A stretch of DNA of 64,000 nucleotides from Carboxylicivirga sediminis (GTDB taxonomy: Bacteria > Bacteroidota > Bacteroidia > Bacteroidales > Marinilabiliaceae), in the NCBI RefSeq assembly GCF_018156225.1, contig NZ_JAGTAR010000018.1, positions 1 to 64,000 on the forward strand. The letters run 5' to 3'. Both the position numbers and the translations under genes were made by a program. Below, one piece after another: positions 19,901 through 27,783 of this stretch (the stretch's first letter is position 1; each line of letters starts with the position of its first letter). The notes under the pieces are model-generated. The model saw only the letters and a list, made by a program, of their open reading frames with translations, was not told where the DNA came from and ran no database searches.

Positions 19901-20431
19901 AGCATTATCAACGGTGATGGTGTAGCTGCCGTCAATACCTGTTATCACCCCGTTTTGCGGATTCGATTTGTCATAAACATTGACACCAGGTAAAGGTTCG
20001 CCATTGGCATCTACTACCTGACCTGTAACAGTCATTCGCTGTTGCACTACAGTTGTTTTGGCTGTATTGGTTACTTTGGTAATAACTACGTTGTTTTCAA
20101 TGATGGTAAAGGTGTAATCAGCCTCGTTAAGTACTTGAGTCAATACCTCATGAATATCCTGGTTAGTAGCATTTACCGAATAGGTTTTGTTCTGATCAAT
20201 TTGATCGTCTTTATACAAAAATCCCAAGTCGGTATTGGCTTCAATTTCTTTGAATATCTCGAGAAGCGTGGCGTTTTTTAAGCGTAATGTCAGCTTTTTG
20301 TTTTGACTTAATCCAGTTGCTGATACCGATAAGCCAAATGCGACCATCAGAACGAACATGATTTTCATGATGCGTAGAATTTTTCCAATGCCAAGGTGAT
20401 CCCACCTGGGCTCTGTTTGCTTTTTTTTCAT
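16934..20431 (-). CDS. SusC/RagA-family TonB-linked outer-membrane protein with STN domain
   Basis: This 1165-residue importer forms the barrel partner of SusD. It has an uncleaved basic N-terminus and signal helix (about 20-42), an STN domain (about 45-120; LKNATLLEIFKEIEANTDL), a CarboxypepD_reg domain (about 132-205; GEPLPGVNVYD), a plug with VVVTGYGTITKEAYTGSA and SMTILKDAASASLYGSRGAN, and a barrel ending in TFGVKLNF. The STN domain marks it as a signal transducer to the FecR protein encoded just upstream. The gene lies 93 bp downstream of fecR, and that interval carries two hairpins. The ATG at 20431 is followed by the typical Lys-rich start. Confidence 0.96.
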   Translation of the reverse strand: MKKKQTEPRWDHLGIGKILRIMKIMFVLMVAFGLSVSATGLSQNKKLTLRLKNATLLEIFKEIEANTDLGFLYKDDQIDQNKTYSVNATNQDIHEVLTQVLNEADYTFTIIENNVVITKVTNTAKTTVVQQRMTVTGQVVDANGEPLPGVNVYDKSNPQNGVITGIDGSYTITVDNADASLMFSFIGFEDQEVQIAGRAQVNITLLEEQIGLEEVVVTGYGTITKEAYTGSAAVVSAKKIEERPVASFQDVLRGNSPGTIVTGTGQPGAMNTVRLRGISSMNASNAPLYVIDGVIMDVSNMSGSSDYATNPLNSINPSDIKSMTILKDAASASLYGSRGANGVIVITTKQGRNTDKPQYSVDVQMGVSQLFNASKPDLVNKDEYMELWLEGEMHYQVRRKTGYDDFFSEIKNLYADKEGYQVSGRNFYEWQNYAKEQFNSHFAIYSPNNDDYYDEFFDEDGNPGADYNKLANTNWYDEVTRVAPFQKYNVSTNGGNNHFNYYASLEYFNQEGIIIGSGLERYSLRTNLSSKPKGALFHWGINSMVSYSDQSGPRANAYGYAMPQYTALAIAPVAPVYLEDGSYNLSLPKGVNNNQNPVAVANENYYLRPQTKIITSGWIQLNFTDWLNVNSRTNLDYTHARRRNWYNKDFGDGKSDNGSLYERDARSRKISNTTLLNFNKTFNDVHSITAYAGTEVEDLRYQYTGATGINFPTNKTPYLSAAATPESVFGSGHEYGMFSILSQVNYVYNGKYYASASFRTDESSRFSPENRRGSFWSLSGAWRISDEAFLSDVSFLDNLKLKASIGTNGTLPSELYAWQSVYSFGYDYKETPGATPPSIANNDLTWEENQVYNIGFESRWFNRINFNLEYYNRETKNLLQDLPISGTAGFSSMLINSNASLTNQGIEVDVNADIIRNSDFNWNINVNAATLKNRFSGLDNDIIGSTQIQRNGESYYSWYMPEWAGIDHETGEQQWYGRDEDGNEIIVKDYDDAERRILGTALPKVTGGISSSFSWKGLDLSFLFTYGMGHHVMDYTGRTATKNDGYRDYRGIERSQLDRWTPDNTSGTNPIRVNSSGTWNRYRSSRYVYKGDYLKLKNIKLQYTIPVSITQKLKLRSASVFAQAENLWVATELDGFDPEISLSGFRDADQYPTATTYTFGVKLNF

Positions 20432-20460
20432 AAATTTGTGATGTTATTATTAAACATTAT

Positions 20461-20521
20461 GAAACTGTTGGAGCAGTTTCGTAAAATCTTAAGCAGTAGC
20501 CGCTTCCACCTGGCTGCTGCT
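20461..20521 (-). promoter_or_regulatory. Two hairpins in the SusC leader
   Basis: Immediately after the FecR stop, on the minus strand, a 10-bp stem with one wobble pair forms (20512-20521 with 20492-20501), then a second stem CAGTTTC/GAAACTG (20474-20480 with 20461-20467) 29 bases before the SusC ATG. A similar hairpin-plus-spacer layout precedes the SusC gene at 29655. A role in differential expression of susCD versus the regulators is inferred. Confidence 0.55.
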
Positions 20522-20524
20522 TTT

Positions 20525-21505
20525 TTAGTGGATCATTATTTCTTTCTTGTTTTTAGATGCGTTAATACTGTATTTAATACCTGCCGGATAGGTAATGATA
20601 TCCAGCACGTGCTCAATCGAGGTGCTTTTCTGTATAACTCCCGTAAAGCGTTCCTGCTTTAGCTTATCTTCTTTAAAAGTGATGGTAACACCATACCAAT
20701 TTTCCAAATCCCTGGCAATATCACTTAATGTTTTATTAACAAACTCAAACTTTTCTTCGGTCCATTTGCCTGTATAAGTAGTGTCAATAGTGTTAATCGT
20801 ATAAGTGCCATCATTGATGGAATAACTCAGTTTTTGACCAGGTGCTAACACCTGGCTCAGTAGATGCGCACTATCTTTTACAGCTATTTCTCCATCAATC
20901 AGGGTCGCAGTTATTTCATTATCGTTGTTATAGTTACGTACGGTAAAACGGGTGCCCAGATCTTCGATAATTAAGTTGCGGACATTCACTATAAAGCGGC
21001 GCTTATCGTCGTGGATTATATCAAATAATGCTTCTCCAGTCAGGTTTACTTCCACTGAATTATCAGCAATGCTTACTATATCAATAGAACTATTGGAGTT
21101 GAGCCAGATGATGGAACCATCAGCTAATACAAAACTGTTTATACTGCCTTGTCCGGCTTCGAAATGCATAACCTGATTAGTAATGGGCTTACTTTTATCG
21201 GAAATATGCCACAAGGCATATGAAGCAGCAAAAGCAATTATAATGGCTGCAGCATAACCTGCAATTTGCTTAATAAATTTAGAACCAATACTTGGTTTCT
21301 GATACCTGTTTTTGAATTGTGAATAACGTTGTTCAAGCTGCTCATCAGAGAGTTGCGGCTGGCTACCAGAAAGGGACCATGTTCTTTTCAGGTCTTTATA
21401 AGTTGCCAACAGTTCAGGCGATTGTACGATTTCGTCCCAAACCTGCTTTTCTTTGTCGGTCGGCAGTTGTTTGGTTATTAGCTGCCAAATGGTGTTTTTA
21501 TCCAT
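20525..21505 (-). CDS. FecR-family anti-sigma factor
   Basis: This 326-residue inner-membrane regulator holds the ECF sigma factor until the STN domain of SusC signals across the periplasm. The N-terminal cytoplasmic part (about 1-80) has the short helical sigma-binding region (WDEIVQSPELLATYKDLKR), followed by a membrane helix (about 83-105; AGYAAAIIIAFAASYALWHI), the FecR domain (about 120-215; ADGSIIWLNSNSSIDI, LTGEALFDIIHDDKR, EDLGTRFTVRNY) and a C-terminal DUF4974-like domain (about 250-320). Its sigma factor is encoded 1 kb upstream, separated from it by a Crp/Fnr gene, which is an unusual order. Confidence 0.95.
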   Translation of the reverse strand: MDKNTIWQLITKQLPTDKEKQVWDEIVQSPELLATYKDLKRTWSLSGSQPQLSDEQLEQRYSQFKNRYQKPSIGSKFIKQIAGYAAAIIIAFAASYALWHISDKSKPITNQVMHFEAGQGSINSFVLADGSIIWLNSNSSIDIVSIADNSVEVNLTGEALFDIIHDDKRRFIVNVRNLIIEDLGTRFTVRNYNNDNEITATLIDGEIAVKDSAHLLSQVLAPGQKLSYSINDGTYTINTIDTTYTGKWTEEKFEFVNKTLSDIARDLENWYGVTITFKEDKLKQERFTGVIQKSTSIEHVLDIITYPAGIKYSINASKNKKEIMIH

Positions 21506-21646
21506 TGTGTTTCTCTTCTTCGTTAACTAAGACAGGTAGCGGATTAAATACCCTACATTCAATTACAAATTTAACTGATGATTTCTTCAAATGAGCATCT
21601 ATATGACTGTAGTCGTTTGTTGTTCAAGTATACACTGTTACTTTAA

Positions 21647-22339
21647 TTAGCAAATTCTACTGTATTTTAGTAAAGTTTCCATCTTATTTATGCGAATTTT
21701 TTTGCCTATAAAGTCAATAATCTGAATGTCTTTGAATTCAGCTAACATACGAACAGCAGACTCTGGTGCCGCACTAATCAGACCTGCAAAGTCTTTTCGT
21801 GAGATAGATATATTAAGAAGGCGGTCTTCGTCTAATCCAAATGTGTTTTTAAGGTATAGCAAACCAGTGGCTACCCTGCCTCTAATCTGTTTTTGAGTAA
21901 GGTTAACAATAGAATGTTGGGTTTGATCTAATTCGCCGCATGCATGCCTAATCAGCTTTAGCGAAACTTGCGAATTGGAGTACAAAATATTTAGTAAGCA
22001 GTCTTTATTAATAAGTCCAATCTTGGCTTTAGTGATGGTTTTTGTAGTAGTGCAGGCTAGTTCGTTGGTCATAATTGAGCGGAAACCTAAAATTTCGCCT
22101 GCTTTGGCATAGCGGATAATTACATTTCTTCCCCTGGGACCCATTTTTGATTGTTGTATAATGCCATCTAATAACAATGTTAAACTGCTTATGTGGCAAT
22201 ATTCTTCATATAAAGTTGTATTTACATTTACTTCTCTGCAAATAATATTCTCGGTCAGGTAATCTAATTCTTCCGTTGTTAATGAATTAAAGATATTAAA
22301 TGACTGAAGCGCAGTTGCTGATAAATCCATGTGTTTCAT
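21647..22339 (-). CDS. Crp/Fnr-family transcriptional regulator
   Basis: This 230-residue protein has an N-terminal cyclic-nucleotide-binding-like beta-roll (about 10-125; LYEEYCHISSLTLLLDGII, IIRYAKAGEILGF) and a C-terminal winged helix (about 150-225) with recognition region ISRKDFAGLISAAPESAVRM. The arginine and glutamate of a canonical cAMP pocket are not obvious, and no Fnr-type cysteine cluster is present, so the ligand is unknown. The gene sits between the ECF sigma gene (106 bp upstream) and fecR (141 bp downstream), all on the minus strand. It could feed metabolic or stress state into the same susCD locus, or regulate itself; both are inferences. Confidence 0.92.
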   Translation of the reverse strand: MKHMDLSATALQSFNIFNSLTTEELDYLTENIICREVNVNTTLYEEYCHISSLTLLLDGIIQQSKMGPRGRNVIIRYAKAGEILGFRSIMTNELACTTTKTITKAKIGLINKDCLLNILYSNSQVSLKLIRHACGELDQTQHSIVNLTQKQIRGRVATGLLYLKNTFGLDEDRLLNISISRKDFAGLISAAPESAVRMLAEFKDIQIIDFIGKKIRINKMETLLKYSRIC

Positions 22340-22444
22340 AGCATTTACAATTCATTGAATAACAAGTTAAGGAATGACTTCATCTGAATATAAAGACAGG
22401 TAAACGAGATAACACCCTACATTAAGGCATTAGATATTAATTGA

Positions 22445-23032
22445 CTAGAGTAAACCCAGTAGAATACACAAGGGAAGATAGTCTTTCAGATGGATACGCA
22501 GATGTTTAAGTGCACGGGTTATATTTGCTTCCACGGCCTTGATTGAGATATGCAGGCTATCGGCTATTTCTTTATTTTTTAGGTTTTTGAACCGGCTCAG
22601 TTCAAATACGCGCCGGCACTGTTCAGGCATTTGTTCAAGTGCTTGGTATAGCAGCCGTTCAATTTCATCGAATGTGACTTCAGAAATTTCCATGTGCCCC
22701 AGTATATCTATATCTATTTTATACTGATGTAGCTGGTGGTTGTTGTAGTTTAATTTATGAGATTCTTTTTCCAGGTGATTCAGGCACTTATTTTTAAGGG
22801 TGGTGTATAGCCATGCTTTAATAGAACCGGGGGTGTTGCCTGAAAGGTTTTCTTTGTACATCCATAAAGCCAGAAAGGTTTCCTGTACCAGGTTCTCTGC
22901 GTCGGCATTTTTGTCAATGTATTGGTTGGCAAAAAAATTGAGCGAGCTATAATATGCATTATACACTTGTTCGAAAGTTGCTTCGTGCCCCGATTTTAAG
23001 AGGCCCATATCTATATCAAGCGAATACTGCAT
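22445..23032 (-). CDS. ECF RNA polymerase sigma factor, locus 1
   Basis: This 195-residue extracytoplasmic-function sigma-70 factor belongs to the type expanded in Bacteroidota. The sigma-2 region (about 20-90) holds YYSSLNFFANQYIDKNADAE and LVQETFLALWMYK; the sigma-4 region (about 130-185) holds LEQMPEQCRRVFELSRFKN and the helix-turn-helix NKEIADSLHISIKAVEANIT. It is the first gene of the minus-strand cluster that contains the FecR anti-sigma factor and SusCD, so it is expected to direct transcription of susCD when released. The ATG at 23032 gives the common length; a second Met eight codons in is possible. Confidence 0.95.
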   Translation of the reverse strand: MQYSLDIDMGLLKSGHEATFEQVYNAYYSSLNFFANQYIDKNADAENLVQETFLALWMYKENLSGNTPGSIKAWLYTTLKNKCLNHLEKESHKLNYNNHQLHQYKIDIDILGHMEISEVTFDEIERLLYQALEQMPEQCRRVFELSRFKNLKNKEIADSLHISIKAVEANITRALKHLRIHLKDYLPLCILLGLL

Positions 23033-23245
23033 TTCAGATACTTTCCTTTTTGGATTCTATGTAGATGGATGAAATATTTTGAAAGACGTAAAAATAAACA
23101 GCGCAATTGAAAATGCAAATTATGAGATATGTCAATTTTAATAACTTCTGTTGATTTTTCTTTTTCTTTTGGTCAATTGAACCTGAAATATTAGCAGATT
23201 ATCATTAATTTTAGGTGCAACACACGTACCTTAAATATTACAGTG

Positions 23246-23701
23246 ATGAAAAATAAATCAGAACTGATCGATAGTATCATTAAGCTATTAAATGATAACC
23301 TAAGTGTTTATATTCAGCGAGGTAGTAACCGAATAGTCGCTTTCCCCGAAACTGAGGAGAAAATAGACTTTATGGATTTTGATGATCAGGATTATGAGTT
23401 ACTGTATGCTGAAATAGAAGAAAATCCGGATAGCTACTTTAAAATAGAACCTCTTACATCCCGCGAATTATTTAACCTGATGATGGATTTTGCGACTGAG
23501 CAGGAAAGGGTTGACAGTGTTAGGTTGGTGAAGGCCTTGCGTACCCGCACGCCTATTGAGCAGTTTCAGGTTGAAATACGGAAAATAGGAAGTGACATGG
23601 AAGCCGCATGGCAAACCTATTACAATGATCAGTTGCGGACCATCTTACGAGGAAGGTTTTGCAAAGCTCGCATACATATGATATCCGAAAATTGCAATTA
23701 G
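23246..23701 (+). CDS. UPF0158-family protein
   Basis: This 151-residue cytoplasmic protein matches the uncharacterised UPF0158 family. The N-terminal half contains the conserved acidic run (FPETEEKIDFMDFDDQDYE), the middle has ELFNLMMDFATEQ, and the C-terminal region is helical with FQVEIRKIGSDMEAAWQTYY. There is no signal peptide or membrane segment. The frame opens at a GTG at 23243 directly before the ATG at 23246, and I chose the ATG. It is divergent from the sigma factor and separated from it by 213 bp with no clear promoter match. No function is assigned. Confidence 0.85.
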   Translation: MKNKSELIDSIIKLLNDNLSVYIQRGSNRIVAFPETEEKIDFMDFDDQDYELLYAEIEENPDSYFKIEPLTSRELFNLMMDFATEQERVDSVRLVKALRTRTPIEQFQVEIRKIGSDMEAAWQTYYNDQLRTILRGRFCKARIHMISENCN

Positions 23702-23784
23702 ACTTATATTAGCTTTCGAAATAAAATAATACGAAAGAAATCAATTTTAAATAATAAGAATACGACAGCTTTCTGTTTAAAGTG

Positions 23785-23792
23785 TATATTTG
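23785..23792 (+). promoter_or_regulatory. Candidate -7 element of the sugar-transporter promoter
   Basis: TATATTTG fits TAnnTTTG and lies 33 bp before the ATG at 23826. An inverted repeat CTTTCG (23713-23718) / CGAAAG (23732-23737) lies about 50 bp upstream and could be an operator. No -33 TTG is found at the ideal spacing. Confidence 0.45.
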
Positions 23793-23825
23793 CCACATCA
23801 ATAAACTAAAACAAAACTATTGAAT

Positions 23826-25040
23826 ATGGCAAGTACTAATACTCATAACCAGAAAAGCTTTCTGGTGCCTATAACGATTATTGGGCTAATGTTCTTTGCA
23901 ATCGGGTTTGCATTGGGCATTAACAGTTATTTAATTCCTTTATTAAACTCGGCTCTTGAGATCAGCTCCACAGAATCTTACCTGGTTCTGGCTGCCACTT
24001 TCTCGGCCTTCCTATTGTTTGGCTATCCGGCCTCTTTGGTAATTGGTAAGATTGGGTATAAAAATACCATGGCATTATCTTTCTTAATGTTTGCAGTGGG
24101 TTTCTATCTGTTTATTCCATCTGCTAACAACGAGAGCTTAGCCTTATTCCTTGTGGCTTCTTTTATCAGTGGTATGGGAAATACTTTTCTACAAGCTTCC
24201 GTAAATCCTTATATTACTATACTTGGCCCCATCGAGAGTGCTGCTAAACGAATGAGTATAATGGGTATAGCCAATAAGCTGGCTTGGCCAATCGCTCCTT
24301 TGTTTTTGGCGCTTGTCATTGGAAAAGAAGTAGATATGGTGCAATTGACGGATATCAACCTGCCTTTTATGATCATCATTGGTGTATTCTTGCTTTTAGG
24401 CCTATTAGCACTATTAGCTCCACTGCCGGAGGTAAAGGCAGCTGGCGAAGATGATGAAAATGGTGAAGATTGTCCGTATGCAGCCAGCAAAACTTCTGTT
24501 TGGCAGTTTCCACACCTTCTATTGGGCGTTCTGGCTCTGTTTTTATATGTTGGGGTAGAAACCATATCACTGGGTACACTGGTCGATTACGCTACTACAC
24601 TTGGCCTGGCAAATGCCGAATATTATGCCTGGATTGCACCAATTGGAATGGTCATTGGATATATTTGTGGAGCTCTGTTAATTCCAAAGTATATTAGTCA
24701 GGATAAGGCTTTGCGCATTTGTGCCTACCTGGCCTTGTTTGGGTCTGTGATGACCGTAGTGGTGCCCGAACAATATTCCATTTATTTTATTGCTTTTATG
24801 GCATTAGGATGCTCGTTAATGTGGCCGGCATTATGGCCCCTGGCGATGACTGAGTTGGGTAAATTTACCAAGGCGGGATCTTCATTGATGGTTATTGCCA
24901 TTGTTGGTGGAGCTTTGATACCAACAGCTTTTGCCTCATTGAAAGATGTATTTGGCGCTCAAAATGCTTATATGATTTGCATTCCTTGCTTTTTGTTCAT
25001 TTTGTACTATGGCATAAAAGGACATAAAATCAGAACATAG
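23826..25040 (+). CDS. MFS sugar transporter of the GluP/FucP type
   Basis: This 404-residue inner-membrane proton symporter has about twelve hydrophobic helices. Family features include GFALGINSYLIPLLNSAL in helix 1, GKIGYKNTM in the first cytoplasmic loop, GMGNTFLQASVNPYITILGP in helices 4-5, and the late helix segment ALGCSLMWPALWPLAMTELG. This group carries glucose, galactose, fucose or N-acetylglucosamine; the exact sugar cannot be told from sequence. The frame opens at TTG 23820, but the ATG at 23826 is the better start. A terminator shared with the convergent gene follows at 25064. Confidence 0.93.
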   Translation: MASTNTHNQKSFLVPITIIGLMFFAIGFALGINSYLIPLLNSALEISSTESYLVLAATFSAFLLFGYPASLVIGKIGYKNTMALSFLMFAVGFYLFIPSANNESLALFLVASFISGMGNTFLQASVNPYITILGPIESAAKRMSIMGIANKLAWPIAPLFLALVIGKEVDMVQLTDINLPFMIIIGVFLLLGLLALLAPLPEVKAAGEDDENGEDCPYAASKTSVWQFPHLLLGVLALFLYVGVETISLGTLVDYATTLGLANAEYYAWIAPIGMVIGYICGALLIPKYISQDKALRICAYLALFGSVMTVVVPEQYSIYFIAFMALGCSLMWPALWPLAMTELGKFTKAGSSLMVIAIVGGALIPTAFASLKDVFGAQNAYMICIPCFLFILYYGIKGHKIRT

Positions 25041-25063
25041 ATTAATACAAGCTAATGTATATG

Positions 25064-25090
25064 GAAGGGTGTTCGTAAGAGCACCCTTTT
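25064..25090. terminator. Bidirectional terminator
   Basis: AAGGGTG (25065-25071) pairs with CACCCTT (25082-25088), with a T-tract on the plus side and an AAGG/TTCC side on the minus. It lies between the convergent transporter and kinase genes. Confidence 0.75.
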
Positions 25091-25093
25091 CTG

Positions 25094-25942
25094 TTACCGA
25101 TAACTGTTCATTAGTTGAATGGCCTGACTTCTGTAGGATGTTCCAAACAAATTCAGATGGTTGAGTACATGATACAGGAGGTAGATATTTTCACGGTACT
25201 GATAGCCTTCTTTTAGTGGATAAGTATTGAAATAGCTGCTATAGAACTCAGCACTAAAACCTCCGAAGAGCTTTGTCATGGCCAGGTCCGCTTCCCGGTG
25301 TCCGTAATAGACGGCCGGATCAATTAATACTGGTTCACCATTGGGGTCAACCATGTAATTGCCTCCCCATAAATCACCGTGTAAAAGACAAGGCTTTTCC
25401 TCGCTGCCATCAAGTATTGCAGGCAGCCTTTTTTCGATGATATGGAACCCATCTCTCATATGTTCATCTGCATAGCCCTTTTGTTCGGCCAATTGATATT
25501 GATAGAGCAAGCGGTGATTAAAATAAAACTCCATCCAGCTTGTAGATACCGTGTTTATTTGAGGCGTTGAACCAATGTAGTTATCTTCAAAAAAACCAAA
25601 TTGAACATTGGTGTATTGGTGGAGGTGGGCAAATGCCGCACCAAATGCAGTAAAGAAGCTATTTTCTTTATTACCTGGTTCTATGGCTTCAAGTAAAAGA
25701 AAGTTATTAGTAACCATAATAACCTCCGGTACAACAAAAGCCTTCGCTTTGCGGAGCTCAATCAGGCCATTGGCTTCTTTTTGAAATAGGTCGCCTTCAA
25801 AGCCTTGTTTTAAAAAGTACTTGCGACCGTCATTGGTTGTAATGATCGAGGTTTGGGCAATGCAACCACCACCAGTAGTTTCTTGACTGGTGATGCTGCA
25901 CTGCAATTGATCTTCTATTTGCTGAATAATTGAATTATTCAT
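25094..25942 (-). CDS. Fructosamine/ketosamine-3-kinase family protein
   Basis: This 282-residue member of the fructosamine kinase family phosphorylates the 3-hydroxyl of sugar adducts on amines, which destabilises them and repairs glycated proteins. It has the N-terminal ATP-binding lobe (GGGCIAQTSIITTNDGRKYFLKQG), the catalytic segment LLHGDLWGGNYMVDPNGEPVLIDPAVYYGHREADLAM with the HGDLW and DPA signatures, and a helical C-terminus. The ATG at 25942 overlaps the end of the upstream phosphatase gene by 8 bp, so I take it over the more distal start at 26005. The overlap suggests translational coupling and a shared repair pathway. Confidence 0.93.
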   Translation of the reverse strand: MNNSIIQQIEDQLQCSITSQETTGGGCIAQTSIITTNDGRKYFLKQGFEGDLFQKEANGLIELRKAKAFVVPEVIMVTNNFLLLEAIEPGNKENSFFTAFGAAFAHLHQYTNVQFGFFEDNYIGSTPQINTVSTSWMEFYFNHRLLYQYQLAEQKGYADEHMRDGFHIIEKRLPAILDGSEEKPCLLHGDLWGGNYMVDPNGEPVLIDPAVYYGHREADLAMTKLFGGFSAEFYSSYFNTYPLKEGYQYRENIYLLYHVLNHLNLFGTSYRSQAIQLMNSYR

Positions 25943-26414
25943 GGCTTTGAATATGTTCCAATAAACCTTCGCAAGCATCTTCAAGCAAGTCAAGCACCAG
26001 CTCAAAACCAGCTGCTCCGCCGTAATACGGATCAGGTACAGAATCGTGTTGATGTCGTGTGCAGTAATCGGTCATTTTACTAATCTTCTTTGCCAGTTGC
26101 TCGTTGGGCGCTAACTGGTACAGATCATCAATATTTTGGTTGTCCATACCAATTATATAGTCAAAGTGCTCGAAATCAGCAGGACTCTTAACCTGCCGGC
26201 TAATGCTTGTCAGATGAATATCTCTGTTGAGTGCATGCCTTTGCATCCGTTGATCAGCGGGCTCGCCAGCATGGTATCCAGTGATGCCAGCCGAATCAAT
26301 CTCGAAAAGTTCTTCTATTCCTTTGGCTTTAATCAAGCTGTTCATTACCGCCTCAGCACTCGGGCTCCTGCATATGTTACCCAGACAAACAAAGAGTATC
26401 TTGGTCCTATCCAT
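25935..26414 (-). CDS. Low-molecular-weight protein phosphatase
   Basis: This 159-residue cytoplasmic phosphatase carries the P-loop C-x5-R at the N-terminus (FVCLGNICRSPSAEA; Cys10, Arg16) and the general-acid aspartate in VPDPYYGG near the C-terminus. The family dephosphorylates phosphotyrosine, and some members act on ribulosamine- or erythrulosamine-5-phosphates on proteins. Its stop lies inside the start of the downstream fructosamine-kinase-like gene, an arrangement that favours the deglycation role over tyrosine dephosphorylation of capsule kinases, none of which are nearby. That functional reading is an inference. Confidence 0.95.
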   Translation of the reverse strand: MDRTKILFVCLGNICRSPSAEAVMNSLIKAKGIEELFEIDSAGITGYHAGEPADQRMQRHALNRDIHLTSISRQVKSPADFEHFDYIIGMDNQNIDDLYQLAPNEQLAKKISKMTDYCTRHQHDSVPDPYYGGAAGFELVLDLLEDACEGLLEHIQSHE

Positions 26415-26591
26415 TAGAAAGTTAATTTGAATTAAAAAAGTGAATTTGCAACAAACAATATAAACAAACCAATAAACTTGTTGTTTTTCTTAGTGAAAAG
26501 TGATTTTTTTACGCTTCCTTTTGAATTAATAGGAAACGACTATTAAAATAGAATTGCCTGGACAATTAATATAAAGTAATGAACTTTCAAT

Positions 26592-27761
26592 ATGAGAAAT
26601 TTTAGAACAGCCTTCGTAGCCCTATTGGTATTGGCTTGTTTCACAGCTAATGCTCAGGAAGATTATAAAGATCTTCATGCTAAATATGAGTATACCATTG
26701 AGAATACTCATGAAGTTTTAACCATTAACTACGATGATATTCGCTTTAAAAAGCGTCCTAAAAATATTATTCTTTTTATTGGCGATGGCATGGGTGTATC
26801 TCAGGTTTTTGCCGGAATTACAGCTAACAACGGTTTAAATATGGAATTGATGCCATATATTGGATTCAGTAAAACACAAAGTGCAGATAACTATGTAACT
26901 GATTCAGCTGCCGGGGGAACAGCCTTATCGACTGGTACAAGAACCTATAATGGCGCCATTGGAGTGGATGTTAATGGTGAAAATCTCACTACAATTCTGG
27001 AGTATTCAGAAAGGAATGGTAAAGCAACCGGGTTAGTTTCTACATCGGCAATAACACACGCTACCCCTGCTTCTTTTATAGCACATCAGCCAAAAAGAAG
27101 CATGTATGAGGAGATTGCGGCAGACTTTCTTAATACGGATATTGACGTGTTTATTGGTGGCGGTGGTGATTTCTTTACCAAGCGCACCGACGGAAGAAAC
27201 TTAGTGCTTGAACTCAACCAAAAAGGCTATAGGGTAGGTTACAATGTTGAAGAGGTGGACAACTTCACAAGTGGTAAACTGGCTGTATTAACTGCCGTTG
27301 GTCATAATGCGGGGTATCGCGACAGAGGCGAAATGCTTACAAAATCAACAGCTAAGGCTATTGAAGTTCTTGATAATGCTGATAGCAAAGGCTTTTTTCT
27401 GATGGTGGAAGGTAGCCAGATTGACTGGGGAGGTCACCAAAATGATGCTTCATATGTGACCGGAGAAGTGCTGGATATGGATAAGGCACTGGCTGAAGCG
27501 CTTAAGTTTGCAATGGAAGATCGTCGAACTTTAGTGATTGTAACCGCTGACCATGAAACAGGTGGAATGTCGGTATTAAATGGTGATCCTAACAAGGGAC
27601 ATGTTAAAACAGGTTTTACTACCGGTGATCATAGTCCTGTGATGGTACCAGTTTTTGCTTTTGGTGCCGGGGCTGAGCAGTTTTCAGGAGTTTATAATAA
27701 CACGGAGATTTTTGAGAAAATGTATAAGCTCTTTAAGTTTAAAGAAGCCGATAAAGACTAG
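26592..27761 (+). CDS. Secreted alkaline phosphatase
   Basis: This 389-residue periplasmic metalloenzyme releases phosphate from monoesters. A signal peptide (about 1-21, ending in TANAQ) is followed by the metal-binding FIGDGMGVSQV, the nucleophile Ser105 in TDSAAGGTALSTG, VEGSQIDWGGHQND with a metal-binding triad, VTADHETGGMSVL and the late GDHSPVMVPVFAFG. The order and spacing are those of the alkaline phosphatase superfamily, in the short Bacteroidota form. It stands alone with its own terminator at 27784. No PhoB box was identified. It is divergent from the phosphatase/kinase pair. Confidence 0.95.
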   Translation: MRNFRTAFVALLVLACFTANAQEDYKDLHAKYEYTIENTHEVLTINYDDIRFKKRPKNIILFIGDGMGVSQVFAGITANNGLNMELMPYIGFSKTQSADNYVTDSAAGGTALSTGTRTYNGAIGVDVNGENLTTILEYSERNGKATGLVSTSAITHATPASFIAHQPKRSMYEEIAADFLNTDIDVFIGGGGDFFTKRTDGRNLVLELNQKGYRVGYNVEEVDNFTSGKLAVLTAVGHNAGYRDRGEMLTKSTAKAIEVLDNADSKGFFLMVEGSQIDWGGHQNDASYVTGEVLDMDKALAEALKFAMEDRRTLVIVTADHETGGMSVLNGDPNKGHVKTGFTTGDHSPVMVPVFAFGAGAEQFSGVYNNTEIFEKMYKLFKFKEADKD

Positions 27762-27783
27762 TTCTTACTAGCTAATAAAATAG

